Assembly: GCF_026213295.1 (NCBI RefSeq)
Contig: NC_079413.1
Coordinates: 17,246,026 to 17,310,025, forward strand
Origin: Gadus chalcogrammus
Taxonomy: Eukaryota; Chordata; Actinopteri; Gadiformes; Gadidae
Direction: 5' to 3'
Length of the DNA: 64,000 nt
The notes beneath the pieces are model-generated. The model saw only the letters and a program-made list of their open reading frames with translations. It was not told where the DNA came from and made no database searches. Shown here piece after piece: positions 54,536 through 64,000 of the stretch (its first letter is position 1; the number at the start of each line of letters is the position of its first letter). The translations under genes and the position numbers were made by a program.

Positions 54536-54821
54536 ACTGATTGTTATATGATAATACTAAACCATGATATACGACTCTATGATGTTTAACTGATGCATGA
54601 ATAAACCTGATACATAAGTAACACTGACATAAGTAAATCCATGCCTTTCCAACATCCTTCAGCCCCCGCTGGAAACCCCCCCCCCCCCCCCCCCCCCCCT
54701 CTCCTTTGGCCTTGGTTATCTCCCAAACCACTCCCACCTCTCTAGCCCCCATCCACCCACAGCCATCACCACCTCCGTCCTGTCTCCTGGACTCCGAGAA
54801 ATCTACCTTACTTGACACTTT

Positions 54822-56646
54822 GCCACTGCGGAGATGTTTGACTACCTCAGTGACCTCCACCAGGGAAATTGACGACGAAACACCATCAACCTCGAGCTCT
54901 GCCTCCAACATAGAGGGTCGTGTTATTCGGATTCAGGAGTTCCTCAAAGTGTTCCTTCCAACGTCCGCGACCTCCTCAGTTGAGGGTCAACAGAGTCCCA
55001 TCCTTACTGTACACAGCTTGGATGGTTCCCCGTTTCCCCCTCCTGAGGTGCCGGATAGTCTTCCAGAAACACTTTGGTGCCGACCGAAAGTCCTTCTCCA
55101 TGGCCTCTCCGAACTTCTCCCACACCCGCTGCTTAGCCTCCGACACGGCAGCAGCTGCAGCCCTTCGGGCCTGTCGGTACCCTGCAACCGAGTCAGGAGT
55201 CCTCCAGGATATCATATCCCGGAGGCCTCCTTCTTCAATCGGACGGCTTCCTGACCACCGGTGTCCACCACGGTGTCCGAGGGTTACCGCCCCTTGAGGA
55301 GCCTAAGACCCTGATTCCACAGCTAGCCACCGCAGCTTCAGCAATAGAGGCTTTGAACACCGCCCACTCCGGCTCAATGCCCCCAACCTCCACAGGAATG
55401 CCAGAAAAACTCTCGCCGGAGGTGTGAGTTGAAGATACCTAGGACGGGGGCCTCCCTCCAGACGTTCCCAGTTCACCCGCACTACTCGTTTGGGCTTACC
55501 AGGTCTATCCGGAAATTTCCCCCATTTCCCTGATCCAACTCACAACCAGATGGTGGTCGGTTGACAGTTCGCCCCTCTCTTTACCCGAGTGTCCAAAACA
55601 TGCGGCCTCAGATCGATGACACGATCACAAAATCGATCATTGATCTTCGGCTAGGGTACTCTGGTACCAGGTACACTTATGAGCACCCTTATGTTCGAAC
55701 ATGGTGTTTGTATGGATAATCCCATGACTAGCACAGAAGTCCAATAACAAAACGATCCGCTCGGTTTCGATCAGGGAGGGCCGTTCCTCCCCACCACGCC
55801 TCTCCAGGTGTCTCCATCGTTGCCCACGTGGGCGTTTGAAGTCACCCAGCAGAAACTACGGGAGTCCCCTACTGGAGCCCCATACATGGACTCCATTCAG
55901 GGTCTCCAAGAAGGCCCGAGTACTCTGAGCTGCTGTTTGTGCATACGCACAAACAACAGTCAGAGTTTTTCCCCCCTACAATCCTAGGCGCAGGGAGGGG
56001 ACCCTCTCGTCTACCGGGGTAAACTCCAACACCGCGGCGCTCAGCCGGGGGATTTATGAGTATCCCCACACCCGCCCGGCGCCTCACGCCCTTGGCAACT
56101 CCGGAGAAGAATAGAGTCCAACCCTTATCCAGGAGTACGGTACCAGATCTGAGACTGTGCGTGGAGGTAAGCCCCACAAGATCTAACTGATAGCGCTCCA
56201 CCTCCCTCACAAGCTCCGGTTCCTTTCCCCACAGCGAGGTGACGTTCCACGTCCCCCAGAGCAGCTTCTTGCCGCCGGGTCTGGTCCGTCGAGACCCCTG
56301 AACTTCGCTGCCACCCATGTGGCTGCGCCCCGACCCCAACGGGTATTCCCACAGGTGGTGGGCCCCATGAGATGAAGAGAGGGGGGGTGCCACGTAGTTT
56401 GTTCGGGCTGTGCCCGACCGGCTCACGTGGCAAACCCGGCCACCAGGCGCTCGCCCTCGAGCCCTCCGTCCTGGGCCTGGCTCCAGACGGGGGCCCCGGG
56501 CTTCCTGCCGGGCCCGGGTCACATCTCCTCTTTTTCCGATATTCATTGAGGATTTTTGAACCATTCTTAGTCTGGCCCCCCAGGAGCACAAGGCTCCAGA
56601 CAACACAGCCCTCAGGTTCACAGGGACATGCAAACCTCTCCACCAC
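54822..56646 (-). pseudogene. Rex3 endonuclease and RT N-terminus
   Basis: From 5': a short leader, then LLWGTWNVTSLWGKEPELVR, LVGLTSTHSLRSGT and GWTLFFSGVAKGVRRRAGVG (endonuclease core, about 56290-56000), and NSSSEYSGLLGD. After frameshifts comes SVAGYRQARRAAAAAVSEAK with KDFRSAPKCFWKTIRHLRRG (about 55215-54976), then VEVTEVVKHLRSGK, ending at the insertion. Several indels; inactive. Confidence 0.78.
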
Positions 56647-56974
56647 GATAAGGTGACGGTTCCAGGAGAGGTGTGTGTATGTTGAAGCTATTTATGCCAG
56701 TTATGTTTCTATAGCATTAATGGGATATCGCTAGTACTGAAGCCCGGTGTTTTAGTATGTAAATCTTGTAATAATTATATGTCTTACAGAAAACCATTCA
56801 TTCGCTTATTCGAGGTATATAAACAACAAAACCTGTTCCCTGTGCATGCGTCTACTCTGACTGGAGTTGCCGTCCTGGATAAAGTGGTCCCAGCGCACAC
56901 ACGTACATTCTCCAATACCACCAGACAGCGATTAAAAAAAACAGAGTGAAGTTCATTAAAAATGTAACTTATTT

Positions 56975-57975
56975 ACATTTACATTTAGGGCATTTAGCAG
57001 ACGCTTTTATCCAAAGCGACTTACAATAAGTACATTTGTCATAAGAAGTGAAACAATATATCGCTGTCAGTACAGTTAAGATGTTCATAGAGCCAAGTGC
57101 AAGAACTAACAATCGCTAGGCTAACCCATTCCCTGTGCACAGCAATGCTAGCAGCTACTGCAGATGTTACACAATTAAGTACTATGAATAGGTGCAATGT
57201 ACATTAAGTGCGTACAATAAGTGCGTACATTAAGTGCCAGGACGTACAAGTACAACATACAGTGGTGGCCGGAAGGGGCTGGGTAGCTATGCAGAGTCGA
57301 GGTGAACCCTGAACAGGTGAGTTTTTGAGTCTGTTGTGGAAGCTGGTGAGCAACTCTGCGATCCACCACTGTGGTCCCAAAACAGAGAAAACTGTTTGTG
57401 ACTTTGTTGATCCACCTTTGCTTGCTCTTAGCGATGGCGGCAGCAGCAGCCAGCTGAGGTAGTTGAGCGAGGGGTGAGGGATCGAGCTGGGGTGTGTGAT
57501 TTTACCAATGCTTGGAGGTAGGCAGGGGCAGTTCCATCGACTGCCTTGTATGCCAGTTCCATCATCTTGAATCTGATGCAAATTACTACAGGGAGACAGT
57601 GGAGGTCCCGGAAGAGGGCGGTCACATGGGAGAACTTCGGTAGGTTGTAGACGAGGCGCTTCGCAGCATTTTGGATGCACTGCAAAGGTTTAATCGCAGA
57701 GGCAGGGAGTCCAGCCAGGAGCGAGTTGCAGCAGTTAAGGCGGGAGATGACCAATGATTGGACTAGAAGCTGAGCGGCTTCCCTCGTGAGGAAAGGCTGG
57801 ATCTTGCAGATGTTGTAAAGTGCGAATCTGCAGGATCGGGCCACCGCAGTGATGTTTGTGGTGCAGCATAACTGATTGTCCAGTACCACACTGAGGTTTC
57901 TGGCAGTTGTAGAAGGAGATAAAGTGATGTTCTCAACCGTGACCAGTAAGTCCATGTGACCAGTAAGTCCAGTAA
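56975..57975 (-). mobile_element. L2-type LINE, 5'-truncated
   Basis: The minus-strand coding part (about 57970-57430) reads VTVENITLSPSTTARNL, RSCRFALYNICKIQPFLTRE, QSLVISRLNCCNSLLAGLPA and IQNAAKRLVYNLPKFSHV, the end of an L2 reverse-transcriptase protein. The tail has GTAAGTCGCTTTGGATAAAA and a (TAAATG) end near 56980. Inserted beside the right arm of long-inverted-repeat element 2. Confidence 0.85.
57428..57970 (-). pseudogene. L2 ORF2 C-terminal fragment
   Basis: Open for about 180 codons without the RT catalytic region, which is missing through 5' truncation. The frame drifts after AYLQALVKSHTPARSL. Confidence 0.75.
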
Positions 57976-57977
57976 GT

Positions 57978-59499
57978 CCATTATTAATTACAAGTCTAAA
58001 CTGCGGAAAATAGAAACATATTCCAATTAATTTGACCAATCAAGGCCGTATGGGCCAGACCACTAGTTGGGGGGACATTCTGTAGCTAAAGCTACCACTC
58101 CTACATAACTGAACAGAAAGTACATTGTGTGAATACAAAATAAACATGACACTAAATAAACAATCACCAAATACATATATACCCACACCTTGTGCACAAC
58201 CGATAGATATTTACAGAACAGCTGTTTTTATCAACACCCCCTGGGCTATTCCTTGATGCCATGATCCTGAGCTTCCCTTACCACACTGCCCCCTACCGTG
58301 GCGGAAGTCCAATTTGACACCATCCCAATTATAATATATATATACACAATATAATAATAACAATAATAATAATAATAATAATTTCTCTAATGCGAGACTG
58401 TGAGAAGGGGGAGGATTTCACCTTCTCACATACCTTTTGAAGAAAACCTTGGAATATCTATTTCCTAACCAGTGGACCCTAGTTCACACGACGTTGATCC
58501 ATTGAAAAGAAAAGAAAGAAGAAGGCCAAAAAAAACGTAGGCTTGTCACACGTTTAAAGCCGTTATTGTATTTAATTAATTAAATATTTATATTATTGAT
58601 GTATATAAACATAGTTATTTATTTATAATATTATAAGTAGACCATAGTTTTTATTCAATTATCATTATAACAAGATCTGTATCTCACCATTGACCATCCT
58701 CTCAAAAATTCTATGAATGAAATTCATATTGACGGTATGGCGCTATATCCCTATTCTCGCACACCCATCTTGAATATAATAGACCATTCTCGTTACTTCG
58801 AGGAAGTCTGGTGGTCTCTGTATATAATGAATAAATAAATAAAAATATATATTCATTACAAGGCTCTGTGGAACGCTCCGTTCACTTGCATGGGCCTTCC
58901 CGACTTCCGGCGGTGAATTATTTTTTCCTTCAGGGCGAAGCAAGTCACCTCCGCTTTGCTTCGGTGTCCTGCTCGCCCTGTTGGGGCTTACTGCTTTCCC
59001 GATAATGACCTGCTTAAAGTTTTTTTAAAGTTGTTAAATAAAATAACATCATTACACAGTTACATGAAATAACAATCAACAAAGACAATGGTTTTATAGC
59101 CAAGATTTAAACGGCATGCTGGTTTCAGCGTCCATAGCAACCATCGTAGCAACCATGTTATTATATTTCTGTCGAGACCTGAATTATTTTTCGTCAGAAC
59201 TATCAAACCAAACATCCTTCACATTCACGGAGCTAAGATTATGAAAGTAAAATGCACATTTCTCGCTAAAAATGTTTACATAAACACCCTATAATGGCGT
59301 AACTATAGTAAAATATCTTATTTTCCCCTACAGGAGTGAATGGGATGGCATTACATTGTAGTGAATTGAACCCCCTCTCCGTCTGCAGACGACGTCGAAG
59401 GGTACCTTTCCCATCAGCGACTGACTGCTAAAGTGCAGCGACTGCTAAAGTGCCTTTTCCTACAGTCAGTAATTGATGTTCTCGGGGTGATACTGTGTT
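57978..59499 (-). repeat. Right arm of long-inverted-repeat element 2
   Basis: Reverse-complement counterpart of 42216-44395. A private segment of about 400 bases (58022-58440), ending in AT and AAT repeats, interrupts it. The copy of the TAGCGAGAAATGTGC module is at about 59190-59330. Confidence 0.65.
58320..58385 (+). repeat. AT and AAT microsatellite
   Basis: TATA dinucleotides followed by AAT units in the private segment of the right arm. Confidence 0.85.
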
Positions 59500-61160
59500 G
59501 CTCAGGCAGCGCCACAGCGGCGGGTTCCTTCGGTTCTCAGATAGGACACAGGGTGTTCCCCTGTTCCATGTCCACACTGGTCCTCGGTCGTCTGGCCCCC
59601 CCCCCCCAGGGGCCCACAACACACGCCCGTAGAACCCAGTGGTTTCACGTCACCTGGGAGACAGCTGTGAACGAAAAATGAGTTCTGTGGACGCGCTGAT
59701 CGTCACCCATACGCCCAGCAGTGACGTGAGTTATTAATGTCACCTCTAATTTCACCGCTGGGGGTATATTTAAACATCTGTGGACGTGCTGCATGTCATC
59801 CGCTCTCTCCTTCTCCACCCCTCCCTGTCTCTCCTCCTTCTCCTCCCTGTTTCTCCTCCTCCCCTTCCCTGTTTCTCCTACCCTCCTTCCCTGTCTTTCC
59901 TCTTCCCCTTCCCTAGTCTCTCCTCCACTCCCTGCCTGTCGCTCCTCCTCCACCCCCTGCCTGCCTCACCTCCCTGTCTCTCCTTCCAATCTCTCCTCCA
60001 CCCCCTGCCTGTCTCTCCTCCCTGTATCTCCTTCCGGTCTCTCCTCCACCCACTTCCTGTCTCTTCTCCCTGTCTCTCCTTCCAGTCTCTCCTCCTTGTC
60101 TCAGCCATAATAGACGCATCAAGCCCTTCAGAATAATGTCTACAAAACTACCCTCCAGTTCCGCTCTGAATCCAGCGCTGTGAATCTGACACGATGGGTT
60201 TGTGTTCTCCATGCCATGCTCTGGGCCGACTGGAACACACGACCTGACTCATCTCCCACGGCCGGATGACTCAGCCTCGTCTGCCCCGCAGCGCCTAACA
60301 TTCCTCTTTCCCTTCCCCCCTCCATCCCTTATCTGCTAGATATTATTTGTAGAACGTGCCCTCAATGTCACACCAATATCATCTACTCAGCCAATCAGAA
60401 AACATCAACATGTAATCGTCATGGCTGCAGCAAATGACAGTGAATGAGATGGGCGATGGGTCGGTGTGCTGACGGTTCAAATCCATTCCTCAAATGGACT
60501 TTGCACTTCGCTACATCACTATTCAAAACAGTGAATGAAAAATACTTTCAAAAAATATCTAAGTTCTTAAGCTGTAGGAGTAGAATCTGGGACCCTATTT
60601 TTCATATTCTGTCAGAAGGAAATAAATAATTAATTTAAAATGAAAACACGACGCACAGACTCAAAGAATAGACACACTCTTACTTTTACCAACAAATGCA
60701 ATGAAACCTCTTTTATTTTTGAACACTAAACACAAAATAAATAGCAGAAGAGAAACCCAGGATGTTGGAACTCTTTCCTGTTTTATCTTGACAAAACTCC
60801 ACAATATTTTTCACAGGCTGAGATAATAATAGTCTTGAATATTTATGCACGGATTGCCTCTATAGTCTAAAGATCTATGGGCTCAACAGCACTTTTATTA
60901 AAAATAATAAACACAGATCATCAGTGTCTGGCAGGGTGTACATTGTGTGGCTGAGGTAATCTTTTCTCTCTGGTACTTATTGTGCAGTGAATAACGGTTC
61001 CACATCCTATGAGGCCACTGGCTCTTTCAAACCTCTTCTACATAACTTCTCCTCAGCTGCTCTAGTGAACCCATACTATTCACCTTATTCCGCTCTAGAC
61101 AATGGGCGCTGCCATGACACCGACTCCGGTTTCTTACTTCCGGTTTGAGGTGATTGACCG
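59500..61160. other. No gene recognised; pyrimidine-rich tract
   Basis: Holds a CTCC/CTGTCTCTCCTCC-type low-complexity tract (59790-60110) and AT-rich sequence. Open frames in the tract are by-products of the repeat. The 5' end of the ISL2EU-type element must lie in 60650-61160 or before, but I could not recognise its terminal repeat. Confidence 0.5.
59790..60110 (+). repeat. Pyrimidine-rich minisatellite
   Basis: Imperfect units of CCCTGTCTCTCCTCC; some are about 30 bases long (CTCCACCCCCTGCCTGTC). Confidence 0.85.
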
Positions 61161-61169
61161 TGATTAAAT

Positions 61170-63132
<1,963 letters not shown>

Positions 63133-63417
63133 TAACACTACTTTGTACATCTACATAAATTGCTCCTGTATATTTCATATTGACACTTGCTTCCTTTTGT
63201 AATTTGTACTGTTTATATTTACTCTTTGTATAAGATTTGTTGTTTACAGAAAGACTGATTACACAATATGTGACATTAAACTGATTTAATAACACTACTT
63301 TGTAATATTCACCTATCTACAACAATACTTAATCTCAGCATATATGGAATTGATTGCATAAAAATTTTAACAGCAGCAGCAGCTGCAGCATAAAATGTTT
63401 CTTATTTAGGTGCTTTT
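63133..63417. other. Gap between convergent ISL2EU genes
   Basis: AT-rich. Contains a duplicated stretch (CAGAAAGACTGATTAC at about 63076 and 63247, each followed by CACAATATGTGAC). AATAAA-type signals are possible; no gene. Confidence 0.6.
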
Positions 63418-64000
63418 TTATGAATTCATTATGCTCATATATCTGTTGTGTAGTTTCAGTCGCTGACCAACGAATTCATCTACAAGCTGGGGCAACATTG
63501 TTGAGAAATAAAATCTCTTCAGATGTCCTACCCTCTCCAGAACATAGGGCTCATCAAATGGTACAGTGAACATAACTGTGTCGTTTGGGCTCCAGATAAA
63601 CAGTTTGGCCATCTTCAGACCGGCACAGAACATACCTATTTGTACCTGCATGTAATATCCTCGGCTACCTGTTTACTGAAGTTGTATTCTGAATCTACTA
63701 GCTTGATATCACTGCAGGTATGGTCAAGCTGATCCAAGAGAGTAGAATGGAGTTTACTTGGGACGGGACATTTTATTTCTAGTAGCACAGATGAGTCAAT
63801 TACCCCATCTGGGCTTGCTGACAACCATGGCTCTGTAACATTAACAGTGATGCCCATTTGTGTAATGCTCATGCCTTGCTCTCTAAGTGCATTGCCAGCA
63901 ACCACCTCATTCTCTTTACCATAATTTGTGGCGTAGTTGCCACGAAAGAAGGGGTAGAGGTGCTCTGCAATGAATTTGTCTGGATTGGTGGATGCTCTAG
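63418..64000 (-). pseudogene. YqaJ-type nuclease of the ISL2EU element, cut by window end
   Basis: Open from the window edge inward: STNPDKFIAEHLYPFF, YGKENEVVAGNALREQG (acidic motif), then WLSASPDGVIDSSVLLEIKC, with the D and E-x-K residues of the PD-(D/E)XK fold used by lambda-exonuclease/YqaJ recombinases. Near 63670 the frame shifts by one base; the next frame gives GYYMQVQIGMFCAGLKMAKL (the QVQ motif) and ends at 63418. Such proteins accompany ISL2EU transposases; their role in transposition is not settled. The single shift could be a true mutation or a sequencing error. Confidence 0.78.

Larger units (their letters stand above)
50840..54817 (-). mobile_element. LTR-like insertion with AAAG duplication, tandem repeats inside
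   Basis: On the minus strand it starts TGTCAAGTAAGG and ends GGATCTGACA; AAAG (plus CTTT at 50836-50839 and 54818-54821) flanks it. TG..CA ends with a 4-bp duplication fit a solo LTR. On the minus strand an AATAAA occurs near 51260, about 420 bases before the end, and a TAAATAAAAGG TATA-like box near 53815. Without the hAT insertion it would be about 2.9 kb, very long for an LTR, and no protein is seen. Contains a poly-C run (54677-54699), 66-bp repeats and 255-bp repeats. Confidence 0.55.
49346..56665 (-). mobile_element. Rex3 (RTE-clade) LINE, near full length, split
   Basis: The minus-strand 5' end reads CTTATCGTGGTGGAGAGG near 56650, as in Rex3, and the 3' end has TGAGA repeats (plus-strand CTCAT units at 49350). 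Endonuclease and RT are recognisable with several frameshifts. A 3978-base insertion (50840-54817) splits the RT at LRSGK/APGIDE; leaving out the insertion and one AAAG copy keeps the frame. Confidence 0.88.
42216..59499. mobile_element. Long-inverted-repeat element 2, about 17 kb with nested TEs
   Basis: AACACAGTCTCACTCCG at 42216 is mirrored by a right end that reads inward AACACAGTATCACCCCG (59499). The arms match over most of 42216-44395 and 57978-59499 in reverse orientation, with moderate divergence and private indels. Flanks (TCTCAGACC left, GCTCAGGCA right) are similar but not identical, so a 9-bp duplication is only possible. The core contains LINEs and other insertions and no recognised transposase. 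A large cut-and-paste element with very long arms is one reading; an old inverted duplication is another. Confidence 0.6.

Noticed and set aside
59780..60136. Ser/Pro-rich and Arg/Glu-rich frames on both strands
   Set aside because: By-products of the CTCC low-complexity tract.

Overview
The window looks like intergenic, heterochromatin-like DNA of a ray-finned (teleost) fish. The signs are Rex3, L2-type, Tx1-type and Rex/CR1-type LINEs, a Ty3/gypsy element with a lysine-tRNA primer site, hAT, PIF/Harbinger and ISL2EU DNA transposons, long CA/GA microsatellites and GT..AG introns. I recognise no ordinary host gene. Almost every coding stretch belongs to a transposable element (TE), and most are broken by frameshifts. 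The species cannot be named from what is seen. All boundaries, target-site duplications (TSDs) and frames were read by eye.

Region 1 (1-5195): a PIF/Harbinger transposon. Its transposase exon is split by a 4.2-kb fold-back element with 1.1-kb inverted arms; removing that element and one 7-bp TSD restores the reading frame. The Harbinger Myb/SANT-like partner gene lies on the minus strand.

Region 2 (5198-23645): a solo LTR, then the end of an L1/Tx1-group LINE that hosts a Russian-doll stack: LINE > solo LTR > ISL2EU/Harbinger-like element > hAT > unclassified TGTCAC element > gypsy > TTAA-flanked element (in the 3' LTR) > another solo LTR. The 5' LTR carries its own hAT MITE. TSDs are readable at each inserted layer.

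Region 3 (24060-40060): a minus-strand Tx1-like LINE whose ORF1 is split by a 9.9-kb plus-strand LINE, itself split by a nearly complete L2-type LINE with an SGNH-esterase ORF1 and by a Harbinger element.

Region 4 (40060-42215): simple repeats, a short palindrome and an L2 tail; no gene seen.

Region 5 (42216-59499): a second, about 17-kb long-inverted-repeat element that shares sequence modules with the first fold-back. Between its arms lie an I/jockey-group LINE, a Harbinger MITE, a Rex3 LINE split by a 4-kb LTR-like insertion full of tandem repeats, and an L2 copy.

Region 6 (59500-64000): low-complexity DNA, then the best-preserved coding unit: an ISL2EU-type transposon with a two-exon THAP plus DDE transposase on the plus strand and a convergent YqaJ-type nuclease gene on the minus strand, cut by the window end.
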